Assembly (NCBI GenBank): GCA_963921825.1
Contig: OY997596.1
Span: forward strand, 6,081,001-6,145,000
Origin: Erodium maritimum
Taxonomy: Eukaryota > Streptophyta > Magnoliopsida > Geraniales > Geraniaceae
Direction of reading: 5' to 3'
Length of the DNA: 64,000 bases
In this document: positions 9,709-20,404 of the stretch, piece after piece
Layout of the letters: the number at the start of each line of letters is the position of its first letter
Position numbering within the stretch: position 1 is the stretch's first letter
Made by a program: the position numbers and the translations under genes
The notes under the pieces: model-generated
Database searches by the model: none
Seen by the model: only the letters and a program-made list of their open reading frames with translations
Told to the model about the DNA's origin: nothing

Positions 9709-12280
9709 TGTCACGCCCCAAATCCGGTTTTGACCGGACTCGAGACGTGAGCTTTAAACAATAAATAATTTAGGTAAAACAATTGAAATAAGTATTAAGC
9801 AAACTTCGAAATTCATAAACTGAATAAAAAGAGTCAACAGCCCAAGGAACCCAGTAAAATATATTTAGGTTAAATAAACACAATACGTCTCTAGACCACT
9901 AGCAAAGACTCTCCTTGGGCTCCCAAGCACCGAGAATCCAGCTAGTACAACTCCCGCTCAAGACCTGAAATGCACCAAGGTAAGGGGTGAGCTTTCGCTC
10001 AGTAGGAAAAGTAGTTAAGGTTATGAACGTCAGTTCAATACCACGAGTAACCGTCCAATTAGGGCATACTAGCAAAGCATAGCTAACAACAACGCCCAAG
10101 GAACAGATACCAACCACTAATCACCCTCGTAAGATCAAAATCACAAATAATACAACGCACAAAGCCAATCAACACGCACAACACACATCAGAACAATACA
10201 AAACTCAGCATAACCAAACCCAACATCTCCGGCTATCGCAGCCCGTCCCATTTATATCGTACCGGAACACGAAGCATCGGTCCCGACATCTTCCCGTCGC
10301 GTAGAATCGGGGTAACATCCCAGACCGGAAATCCCTCAGTCGGACGTCTTCCCGTCACATAGAATCGGGGCCTCACGCATAACGGACCGACACATACCTC
10401 GGTCGTATGCCTTCCCGGACCACATAGCATCGGGGTAAGGATCATCCATCCTCGTCCTCGATACTCTACACCGGCATACTCTCTCACAGTAGGTATCATA
10501 CCGGTCATACCTCCTCTTGGAACCCACATCAAGAGAATAACACGCACACAAGCCATAGTTCGACCACGATATACCAACCGAGCCAACTCACCATAACACA
10601 CAAATCGGTCTATCACTCACCCGATCATAACACAACCAAGAATTCACATCATAACAAACACGACACACTTGCCCACACATAGTCACAACATGCTACACCG
10701 AGTATAATCTTATTAAGACTCTCAAACAACGGCTACAGCAAGCATCATGCATCTCAAACAACACGCAATCCTAAGGCTCAACATGGCCATTCTACCAGCA
10801 CGACAATTTCCCAAGAATTGAAAGCGGTTAATCTAGTGAATCACATCCTACATGCCAACTAAGACTCGTCCGTTTATTTATATAATTAAAAACAGTTATT
10901 CTAGTAAATCACATCCTACATGACAACTAAGACTCATCCGTTTATTTATATAATTAAAAGCAGTTATTCTAGTGAATCACATCTTATATACAAACTAGGA
11001 CCTTTCCCATTTTATTATCATCTAGCATGCATACTAGTAACTTTCCGTAATTAAAGCGGTATTCGCTACTTTCCCTACCTCATCAGAAGACAACTCGAAC
11101 TCCTAGCTGCTGACGTCGGGGCCTACCTCCGGTCTTCTCCACGATCGAGGTCAAAGTCTGATTTTAACAAGTAAAGGTGGTAATCAGTCCCGGTTCAGTC
11201 CGAATCAGTCCTCTAATTTATCAATTAGGTCCTTTAAATTCCAATTTAAATCCTTTAAATTAAATAATTAATTAATCTGACCCAACCCAGATCCGACCCG
11301 AATCCGGAAATCGGATCCGAATCCGAGCCGAATCAGACCAGAACCTGACCCAGACCCGACCCAGATCCAACCGGGCCTGAGCTGAGGCCTGGCCTGGCCT
11401 GGTCCGAGGCCCAACTGGCCTGGTGGCCCAAGGCCCGAATCTCGTCTGGAGGCATAAGTCCGAGCACGAAGGAGGGGAGGCTAGGGTTTGGTTAAGTCCG
11501 ATGGCGATGGCGGCGGTAGGGAACTCGGAGGAACCGCGGCGACGCTGGGAGGGTGCCTCGTCTCAGATCCGCGCACGAGACTCCTCGTCGACCTGCGTGA
11601 CGGCGAGGTAACCGGTAGATCTGCTCAGACATCGAAGCCGAGCATCAGAGATAGAGATCCAATCTCAGGCCCGACGGCCGCGGCTGCGATTCGAAGCCGG
11701 AAGGTCCAAAGCCTCGCGATTCCGACTGGCTTCGTCACACACACGAGCTCAGACGGACGCGCGCTGCTCCAGTTGGCTATCGACGGAGGAGACGAGCGGA
11801 GACAGGGACTCGCGCTGGTTTCTCCGTCACCGGTGACCTCGATTCAGTCTCGGGACCAAAAGAAAAAGGCGAGGAGCTCGGGTGTCAGTTTCCCGGCCTC
11901 ACCTGTAAGCGAACGTCCTGCGCGCGATGGCTCGATTCTGGAACACGGGCACGAAGCGGCGAGGGGAAACGGCGTCGATGAAGAAGAGAGAGGAGGGAGT
12001 GAGGGCTGAGGAGAGAGAGGCGCCTCGGGATTCGTGCTCGAAACGAAGAAGGAGGGTGAACAGTTGCTAGGGTTAGGTCTCGGTCGTGGGCTTGGGCTAG
12101 GCAGGCTGGGCCTGGTCTGGCCGAATGGGCCTGGTCTGGCTTGGCCCAAGTCTGTTCTTCTTCTCCCTTTTTTTTCCTTTTTCTTTTGAATTTGGTCCAA
12201 AATTCAACCCTTTTTCCACCCAACGATGTTCCAATCTAATAATTTAAATATTACTTCTTTTAACCAGGGCGGTCTTTACA
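9709..12280 (-). mobile_element. Solo LTR 1 of a Tekay-like Gypsy element
   Basis: The plus strand starts TGTCACGCCCCAAATCCGG and ends GGCGGTCTTTACA, so in element orientation (minus) it runs TGTAAAGACC...GGGGCGTGACA. These ends match the LTRs at 26873, 37552 and 46272, and the plus-strand element at 54940. The 5-bp duplication AGATG flanks it at 9704-9708 and 12281-12285. With 2572 bp, no internal genes and one TSD pair, it is a solo LTR left by LTR-LTR recombination. It splits a LINE ORF1. Confidence 0.9.
10821..10995 (-). repeat. Tandem repeat of about 71 bp in solo LTR 1
   Basis: About two and a half copies share TTCTAGTGAATCACATC, a CATCCGTTTATTTATATAAT segment and an AAAAGCAGTTA segment. 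The same motif occurs as a single or double copy in the other LTRs of this group, for example near 28440-28560 and 48000-48120. Confidence 0.65.
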
Positions 12281-12988
12281 AGATGGCTTTCATCCACTTC
12301 TCCTCCCAAGTCGTCGTCGATAGGACAATTCTAGAACTAAATGACAACCTCGTCAATGACAAGCGAATCCTGGTTACAAGGTCCACAAGAGCTCCCCCGA
12401 GCAACACTTCCCACAGATCTGGTAACCTCGGCCCTATCTTGTCTGATCCTCCCCTCCACCTCTAGCTACCTCCCAACCCAAAAACCCCTTGCACCTTCTC
12501 CCTCCTTCGACCCTAAACCTCTGTCCCCCTCTCCTTCGCCTGCAATTTCCTTCCAAGGCGGCCCAAAACTATGGGCAGAAACCTTTATGCAGGCTTTACT
12601 TTTCGGAGTCGCGCATTCAGATGAAGATGTGGAAGCGATTAAGGCTGACCTTGTCATGGAAGAAGTTTTCGACCTCCCAGTTATCGACCTGGGAAACCGA
12701 GTTTTTCTGTTCTCCATCGAAGGGAGCTCTGAAAGATATGGTTCAGAGGCAATCCCTTTCTTGGAGAGATGGTTCATTATCATTCTGAACTCGTCCCACT
12801 TGATCGAAGCCGACGATTTTTACAAGTGGATCGAGATGGAAGGCATCCCGCTTGCTGTGTGGTTTGAAGCCACCATTAGTATCCTAGCCTCCTCGGTTAG
12901 AATGTTGGATCACATCCACCCACAATCAATGGGAACCTCCTATCTCAACAAAGCATATGCCCTAATTCATCAGAAGTCACGTCGCTGA
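12281..12988 (+). pseudogene. LINE ORF1-like protein (RRM end and DUF4283-like region), broken
   Basis: The first part reads MAFIHFSSQVVVDRTILELN and KRILVTRS, an RRM second half. It stops near 12465; a one-frame shift continues in the 12341-12988 frame. That frame has a Pro/Ser-rich spacer, then a block ending YKWIEMEGIPLAVWFEA, which resembles the W..EG.PL..W signature of plant L1 ORF1 nucleic-acid-binding regions. ORF1 proteins coat LINE RNA. The upstream part lies at 9608-9708 across the solo LTR. No ORF2 follows, so this is a relic. An ordinary RNA-binding host gene is the alternative, but the lack of introns and the neighbouring LINE-like pieces favour a LINE. Confidence 0.6.
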
Positions 12989-13109
12989 ATTAATTCCTCG
13001 GTTCCTCTGGCCTACAAGGGTCGCACCCATCAGATATTGGTAAAGGAGACTAAGAGCTCTAGAGCCCCAGCCGCAAGCAATTGGATGACAGAGTCCCCGT
13101 CTGCATTTG
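12989..13109. other. Short spacer after the LINE ORF1 relic
   Basis: No coding or RNA feature is seen. It leads into the hairpin at 13110. Confidence 0.5.
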
Positions 13110-13168
13110 CTCCTTAATCCAGATCTCTCTGCTCTTACAAGAAGAGCAGGGAGAGTTGGATTAAGGAG
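13110..13168. repeat. Long inverted repeat (27-bp arms, 5-bp loop)
   Basis: The left arm 13110-13136 (CTCCTTAATCCA then a C/T-rich half) pairs with 13142-13168 at 24 of 27 positions around the loop ACAAG. One mismatch would be a G.U pair in RNA. Such a tight hairpin could be a foldback scar, a small RNA precursor or chance palindrome formation. It lies between the LINE ORF1 relic and a short LINE-like fragment. Confidence 0.7.
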
Positions 13169-13610
13169 ACAACCAAAACCTCATGTAGTAGTTAAGGATA
13201 GCACTGTGTCCTCAGTCCTGCCTTCAGCATAGTCCTTTTAGCGACAAGATGTCTCCAAGCCTCCTTTCTACGCTGAGCTTCTAGAATGTCACTATCACTC
13301 CGACAAAGTGAAGGAGTTTTCTTGGGATAACCTTGATTATGGACATATGTGAAAATGTCATTTGCAATTCCTAGCTGAGGTCGACCTTTTGTGACAATTC
13401 ATAGCTCAAAGGTCGACTCAATTAACAAAAACTATCAAAATCCGTCAAAAATAGCGATTCTGCTAGATAACAGAACACGTGCCTGTCACGTGTACTGTTT
13501 CAAATTTAAATATGGCCATTTTACCCTCGACCTTTGTTACACTTCCTAACCCTAATTATATAATGTTTTACACGAACCATCAAAGTCTAAGTTGAGTTGT
13601 GTTGTGATGG
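13169..13610. other. Intergenic DNA with a short LINE-related fragment
   Basis: TTTCTACGCTGAGCTTCTAG and the following CACTATCACTC at about 13265-13305 match 50575-50615 near the LINE relic there, so this is probably a piece of the same LINE family on the minus strand. No gene is seen. Confidence 0.45.
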
Positions 13611-13619
13611 TTTAAAATT

Positions 13620-15428
13620 GGGTTATTTATGATTTGGTACCCAAATGTTTCGTCCACGAACGATATGGCATCCTTATGAATTTTTATTCCAATTTGGTAC
13701 CCAAATGTTCTGTCCACGAACATTTTGAGTTAATGGGTTATAAAACTAACAGACCAAAGTAAAATGACCATTTTACCCTTTGGTATTTTAGTTGACTTTT
13801 GACTTAAGAGTAAAAAGACCATTATACCCTCCATTATTTTTCTTTAATTTATATTTTCTAATTATTTTTAATTTTCAAAATAAATAATTAAATTATATAT
13901 TTTTTTAAAAACTGAAATTGGTTTTTTATTTTCAAAAATCAGTTTTTATTTTTTATTAAATCATATTTTTATATTTAAAAATAAGTTTTTATTTTTTATT
14001 AAATCATATTTTTATATTTAAAAATAAGTTTTTATTTTTTTAAATCATATTTTTATATTTAAAAATCAGTTTTTTTAAATCAGACTTGTTTTATAAATTT
14101 AGTTTTGTTTATTAATTCTTTAGTTAATTATAATTAAAAACATAATATAATCTTAATCAAAACTTAATATAATCTTAATCTAAACTATCACACCATATTT
14201 AACCTAATCTAACCCTTCCTCTAGAACATTCCGTGTCTCGACCTCAATGTATTCCTATAGAACTATCAGTATCTATCGAGACGAAGCTTGATGCTTGAAG
14301 CTTCATGTGTTCTTCATCGAACAACGACCGAACTACAGTGGCGGGGAGGCGACTACGGCGAAGGAGAGGCAACCACGGCGTGAGATAGGGTGGTGGCGGC
14401 GGCGAGGGGTTTTTCCAGCGAGGCGAAGTTTGTTCTATGCGCAGCGACACCTTCAGATCTCAAAGGTCCCGATGGTCGTTCTGCCGTCTTCTGCCTCGGC
14501 TTCATCTCTTCTCGGTGGAGCACAGCAACGACCTCAGTTATTCCTTCCTCCCACGGCGAGACCATAAACGGTCGATTTCCTAATCTACTACGGAGAATAC
14601 AACTCACCGCACCAGAGAAGACCATGGCGAGACCTAGTCGAAAAGGGTTCCGGCGAGGCTAAGCTTGAATTAGATCTAGGTTTTTATTTTTTTTCCCTCA
14701 TGGTTCAGGACCTTCGTGCTCCTCATCTGAATGGTTCATTTGAATCTGGTTTGAATGTTCTTTTTTGTTGTTGAATTTGGTTTCGATGATTTTTTAGGTA
14801 GTGGATGATTTTTTGTGGTTGAATATGGTTTTGATGCTGAATCTGGTTTCGATGTTGAATCCGGTTTGAATGTTCATATTAGTCTGATGTTCTTTTTTGT
14901 GGTTGAAGTCTTGATTTTTTTTTCAAAATCGTGTTGAATTTGAGACCGTGAACCTGCAACAAAAAGAAATTGAATCTGAAACAAGAACTGAAACAAAAAT
15001 TAAAAAAAATAAAGAAATTGAAGAAAAAGAAAATAAAATAAAAGTCATTGTGTAGATTAGATTAGATTAATTTTGATTAGTTTATGTTATTATTTTTAAT
15101 AACTATTAATTTAATTTTTTAATTAATTATTTTATTTTATTATATTTTTTTATAATTATTTCTTAAATTTATTATTATTAAACAAGGGTATAATGGTAAT
15201 TTCATATGTACAATTTATAAGGCTATAATAAGGAAGGGTAAAATCGTCCTTTCATACTCCACTTAACTGCACATGACTGATTTGGAGGAATATCCCGTTA
15301 GTTTTCTAACGGAATATGCCAATTCCGTCCGTGGACAAATCATTTGGGTACCAAATTGGTCATTTGAAACATAAGCGTACCAAATCATTCGTGGACGAAA
15401 CATTTGGGTACCTAATCGTAAATAACCC
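13620..15428. mobile_element. Mutator-like element (MULE), non-autonomous, 9-bp TSD
   Basis: The ends form inverted repeats of roughly 110-130 bp. The left starts GGGTTATTTATGATTTGGTA; the right read inward starts GGGTTATTTACGATTAGGTA. Each terminal repeat holds two copies of TTTGGTACCCAAATG followed by GTCCACGAAC, about 70 bp apart. The 9-bp sequence TTTAAAATT flanks it at 13611-13619 and 15429-15437, the Mutator target-site length. Inside, AT-rich flanks surround a GC-rich core at about 14220-14680 with open frames in several registers and no recognised domain. No MURA transposase is present. The GC-rich core may be captured host sequence (Pack-MULE type), but I cannot name a source. Confidence 0.85.
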
Positions 15429-15437
15429 TTTAAAATT

Positions 15438-16338
15438 TAATGGATTTTTACTTTATATATCTATATAAGCTCGTTATCCATTACAAACAACATGTTTCAC
15501 TATAAACTAAAAACTGATATCAACCTTAGGATTGCTTACACATTTTCCTAAACTATTTCTCGTCATCCAAACACTACATCCAGCAATTGTATGATGAAGT
15601 AATGAAACGCTTGTTACCTTAACAAATATAGTCCTTGGGCTATCTCTCCCTGTTAGAATATAACTATAATTGGACCTTCAACTATCAGCTTAAGCTTTTA
15701 GTTGAGTTGGTTCTCTAATATGGTATCAATGCTTGACACCTCACAGACCCGGGTTCAAACCTCACTCTCTACAAAAATTCTAATTTATCGTCTATTTATC
15801 AAATGTGCCCAAAATGGACTAACCCTTATCACTCTTCTCAATGGGCTCATCTGGACGCGTGTTAGATTATAATTAGGCCATTTTAATTGAGTTGGTCTTC
15901 TAATAGCTAATCCAGTCTTGACACTTGTATTCTTATTCAAGATTTGAGGAGAGAGGCTTTTTTCTTTACAAAAACCTTTTGTAGCATACATTGAATATTT
16001 GGTGTATTCAGCTTCTGCGGAAACACGATACAACAAGCTCAAATATACTTTCTCAGTTCTGCTTTCTTCTTGTTAGATTCCAGTTAGACATTACAACTAT
16101 CACCTGCAGATAAAACTTGGTCAATCACCAGTGGGTGTGTGCAGCGTAAAGGAAATCCAAAAAAGCCAATTTTTATTTGAAAATAAACTGAAAATTGTAT
16201 GATTTTTATTCAATGCAGTTCATTAATTAAGTAACCTTTCCATGGATGCCATAGCTCTAAGCCTCCAGATATGCAACATGTCCAGTTCAACCGTACCCCT
16301 CTCCGCCTGGCAACACCTCATAGCTGTTGGTTTTACGG
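15438..16338. other. Intergenic DNA with dispersed-repeat fragments
   Basis: At 15655-15775 a segment carries AGCTTAAGCTTTTAGTTGAG, ATATGGTATCA and CCCGGGTTCAAA, a combination resembling tRNA-derived or LTR-derived repeats scattered in plant genomes. A diverged relative lies at 15855-15950. Neither has clear ends. I see no gene. Confidence 0.35.
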
Positions 16339-16467
16339 TTAGATTATTCTAACAATAGCACCACCGCTGCCACAAGAGCCAGCGGTTGAGCTTTTCTTGC
16401 GGGCATCGGTAGTGACCTTGCTTGATGTGTTCATTGTTGTGAGAGAAACTGTCCTCAAAGAGGCCAT
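16339..16467 (-). CDS. Possible small ORF, 42 aa, unknown
   Basis: On the minus strand an ATG at 16467 opens 42 codons, rich in Ser, Thr and Gly, ending with TAA at 16339-16341. It begins MASLRTVSLTTMNTSSKVTT and contains ARKKSS and SCGSGG. It does not match a family I recognise and is not obviously transposon-derived, unlike most of the window. A second short frame follows at about 16320-16220, with a splice-acceptor-like AACAG between them, so these might be exons of a small gene downstream of NLR-B. Chance is equally possible at this length. Confidence 0.25.
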   Translation of the reverse strand: MASLRTVSLTTMNTSSKVTTDARKKSSTAGSCGSGGAIVRII

Positions 16468-17044
16468 AGCCAAAATACATATTCCCCTTTATTCAAACAA
16501 ATCACAATACAGCCTAGAATACGAGAATTTGCATTCGATCCATAATCAATGTTCGGTAGAATATAATTGATAATCATATTACAATCTACATTAATCCAAC
16601 ATCATAGAAATTCGAAGGGAGTTCGCTAATTGCTTTCTTGTCTTTGACTAAAATTTGGCCTTCAGTTTGACCTCTTATTCTCAAGAACAAAAGAGCGAAA
16701 CCTAAACAGCGATAATAAAAATGAAAAATCGTGTTAGTAATAAAATCAAATGCACAATTACAAAATTTAATGTGAAAGATGTAATTAAAACAAAAAGATA
16801 TCCATTTGGGTGACAAATTAGAACAAATTATTTTGACTGATGACAAGCAAGCTAAACATCAAGAAACTCCGTCTTAAAACGTGTAAGCCTCTCCTAATAT
16901 ATATGACAGTGGATGTAGAAGAGATCGTATCTGAGATGTACATGAAGAAGAATGTAAATGTATAAATTAGGAAGTCATCTTCAGAATTAAAAAAATGTAT
17001 AAATGTATAAATCAAGTTTTGTAAATTACTCGTTCTCCTCAGTA
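16468..17044. other. AT-rich DNA downstream of NLR-B
   Basis: It lies 3' of the minus-strand NLR-B stop and probably includes its former 3' UTR. No conserved coding block is visible. Confidence 0.5.
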
Positions 17045-19369
17045 TTATGGATGGAACCAATCAAATTTGCCTGTATCAGGATTTGAGAAACCAAATAAGA
17101 CTGATGGTATGTGCTGAATGATGCTCCAACTTGGACCTTCTGGCAACTTCACCATCTTTGTGCAGAATTCTTTTAAAAAATCAGTGAACCTCATGACTTT
17201 GAGATTCGTGAGGTGTTGAATGCCGGAAGGCACCTCCGTCATATGCGGGCTCACTGGCCCCAGGTACATTTCTTCCAGACATGGCAATGCTCCTTCTTCA
17301 ATTATCAAATGTTTTAACGCCTCCAATTCACGGAGGCGCAATAACTTTAGCTTTGAAAACCCTCCTTTTTCGAAATGTAGTTGATCACCCCTGTATGCAT
17401 TGTCCAACATCACCAAATCCAAAAGATTTGGTAAATTTTGAAGGACTCCCAAAGGATCATCTGTTAGTCCAGACCAACATAACTGGAGGCGTACTAAATG
17501 ATGAAGCTGGGAGATCCAACTTGGATTGGCCTCTAGTTGGCCATGCAAAGTCAGTGTTTGGAGCAATGGAGGAGGAGAATGTATTGATTCCATGTCCACA
17601 ACTTGTTCCGCATCTACTGCAATAATCTCCACTGCCCGTAGCCCCCTCATCTTCTCTATTGCCTTGCACAACTCTATTACATCTTTGCTTCTAACCTTCC
17701 TAATGCCCAAGTTTCTCAACTTGGTGAACTTTATCAAATCCTTAATTATTGTACCACTATTCGCGTCCACATCATGTAGCTTTAGTAATGTCTCCCAACA
17801 TTCCAGACTTTCTAGTATTTTAACTCCTTGACGACGGTGCATGGATGAAGGTTCTGCATCTTCATGATAACCATAGGCCAAGAGGTGTCGCAGCTTCCGT
17901 AGCCTTTTGATCTCAATGGGTAGCTTTCGTACTCGAGAGTCCTTCATATCTAGAGTTTCCAGCTGTGCCAGTTTACCTATCGACTTTGGCAGCTTCTCCA
18001 CTTTGGTATTCCTCACGCTTAAATATTTCAAATGAAACAAATCTCCCACATTTTCGGGAAGCAATTTCACACCGCTGTCTTCAAGATCCAATATCGTCAC
18101 CAATTTCAAATTTGCAAACAAAACTCTCATTACCTCTTTTGGAAACTCTTTATTCTGAAACACAAATAGCGACCGAATCAGAGAGACTCTGACTTTGGTA
18201 TAAAAATCATCCATGTTAAGATCATCCCTCACCATTGATAGGCGTCGACATTTAACATCAACGTTCTCATCGACACTGTAGAATCCCATATCTTTTGATT
18301 TCGAAAGGAGAAATTCACGCATGAGGTCATGGACTCGACATTCTCTTACTTGGTCGCGAACATCTATTTTCGACACTTGAATCACACATCGCCGGATAAG
18401 CTCATTCAAATAATCTTCAGCAACATCTTCCGGTTCCTCATTACTTTGGGCTTCCACAAACCCTTCTGCAATCCATAGACGAATCAGTCGGGAGCAACGA
18501 ATTGAACAATCTTCAGGATATATGCTGAAGTACAATAAACAAGATTTTAGGTTGGGTGATAAATCATGATAACTAAGAGAGAGAACTCTTGTCAACTGTT
18601 CATCATTCCGTAACTTGGATCCAAGACTGTCATGAAATTTCTTCCATTCAGAAATATTCTTTGCCTTGCTCGATAGAACACCTCCAACTATGACAATGGC
18701 TAAAGGCAAGCCATCACACTTTTTCACAATGCCTTCGGAAAGCTCCTTCAGTTCTGGAGGACACAATCCTCCGTTGGAGTCTTGAAAAACTCTGTTACGC
18801 AAGAGTTGGAACGATTCTTCAAAAGAGAGCAACGGCAATTTATAAACACGACACAGTGAGGATTGAGCAGTAGACGGAGTAACATCTTCACTACGTGTTG
18901 TGAATATTATTCTACTGCTTTTGTTACTTTCCGGCAAAGCGTGAATCATATCTTCGCATAACCCTCTGCTCCATACATCATCAAAAACAACCATATACAT
19001 CTTTTGCTCCACATAAGTACGAAGCTCCATCACCAGGTCAATCTCGTCCATAGTTTCGATTGTCCCTGGAGCAGCTTTCTCTTGTGCTCGATAAAATTGT
19101 CGGAGAATGCTTTTTAATAATTCTTCCTTGACTTATGTTTGGGAGACAGTGATCCAAGCATGACAATCGAATCTACCAATCTTGCTTACGTAAACCTTTC
19201 TGGTAAGAGTGGTCTTGCCTAAACCCCCCATGCCCACGACCGATAACACAGCCCGCTTGCCTCCTTGGTCCTCTTCTAACCAGCTCGAGAGCTCATGTCT
19301 CGGTCTATCCATGCCAACCAGCTCATCCTCCCCGCAAAAGAGCGAGGCGATTTGGGAACGATTAGTCGT

Positions 19370-19403
<34 letters not shown>

Positions 19404-19824
19404 GTGGAACTGGAATTAGACATCAATCTGCTCTGTTCTTGATCTCCACAACCTCATTCCTGATGTCTGCAATCTTCGATGCTATATCGTGTCGCGTCAG
19501 CAGCTTCCGGACAGATCGATCTGTCATACGTACAAATCTGTAAACTCTATGTTCCTGACTCCTCCGTGCCACATGATGCATGTACTCGTCTATGACATCT
19601 TCAATATCATACGCTACCTCCCTGACTTGCTTGACCCAAGTTCCTAAGGTCGGGTCGGAGTCTCCTCGGGCCTCTCTGGCATCTGCTTCCACAAGGAAAG
19701 AAGCGATACTCTCCAGTTCGTCTTTGATACTCTCCACTTCTCTGTGAACGCCTCCCAGTAAACTAGCTTCTTGAGCTATTACTGGAACCAACTTGTCCAC
19801 AACAAGGCGGACGATCTCAGCCAT
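17045..19824 (-). pseudogene. NLR-B: CC-NBS-LRR (Rx_N / NB-ARC / LRR) resistance gene with two stops and a frameshift
   Basis: The start ATG at 19822-19824 opens MAEIVRLVVDKLVP, the usual Rx_N start, followed by the EDVID motif (YDIEDVIDEYMHH). NB-ARC has P-loop GMGGLGKTT, RNBS-A FDCHAWITVS, kinase-2 MVVFDDVW, RNBS-B RIIFTTRSEDV, GLPLAI, winged helix CLLYFSIYPEDCSIR and MHD-site VHDLMREF. About ten LRRs follow, to the stop at 17045. It is intronless and about 925 codons, the usual CNL size. Compared with NLR-A, a CGA codon has become TGA (19423-19425) and about 7 bases are missing just after it. TAA at 19133-19135 interrupts RNBS-A after VSQT. The 668-codon frame below that stop is open. The lesions should prevent a full NLR; a truncated CC-only product of 134 residues is possible in principle. 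Confidence 0.92.
19370..19403. repeat. (GTT)10 microsatellite in NLR-B
   Basis: Ten GTT units, read as CAA on the coding strand, give a run of glutamines in the linker between the coiled coil and NB-ARC. NLR-A has only about three Gln codons at the same place, so the run expanded in NLR-B. Confidence 0.9.
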
Positions 19825-20404
19825 ATTTACTTCCTGGAAACAGAAACGAACACGAATATATGGATTTTGAACATAACACACAAACAAAGGGTAAATCATG
19901 CAATCTTGATCTAGATGACATGATTTAAGGCAAAAACATTTGAATTTGAAATGAGACAACACAGAGAAACTGAAACAACAACGTGTATGAATCATGCAAT
20001 TAAGACCACAGGCCGATGTTGATACCTTTAGGTGCCGAATCAGAGATATTTCACCGATTGCGAAAATCGCCGGATCTGATTGAAAGCTCGCGAGTTCTAG
20101 AGGTCAACGGTCCTTCCTAACTAAAGAAAGTTGTAAGTTGGAATTGTTCATTCACTCCTTCTGTCCATGATTGTGCAAGGCTGCGGAATATGATTCTTTA
20201 TTAATATGTAAACTATTTAAAAAAATTGTCATCCAACTCCACCAAGTCATTTTAAATCAGTGTGTATTTTACACAACGACCAAGTTTGGGAGTAGTCTTA
20301 TTTTTAATATACATTCTAAGTTTGGGAATCTTTTAGAAGATAAGTTCATCTAAGAAGTTTGACTTTTTGCTCAATAAACTTATCTTATATTTAGTATTTT
20401 ATTT
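19825..20404. other. Upstream flank of NLR-B
   Basis: This includes the former promoter and 5' UTR of NLR-B. The minus-strand frame upstream of the ATG is open for about 57 codons but lacks conserved content. No transposon end is clear. Confidence 0.5.

Noticed and set aside
14295..14662. Coding ORFs in the MULE core
   Set aside because: Frames on both strands are open because of high GC; no protein family was recognised.
15725..15775. tRNA gene suggested by GGTATCA and GGGTTCAAA
   Set aside because: No complete cloverleaf can be drawn; the spacing and arms do not fit, so at most it is a tRNA-derived repeat fragment.
17281..18192. Plus-strand ORFs opposite NLR-B
   Set aside because: They are antisense shadows of the LRR and NB-ARC coding sequence.
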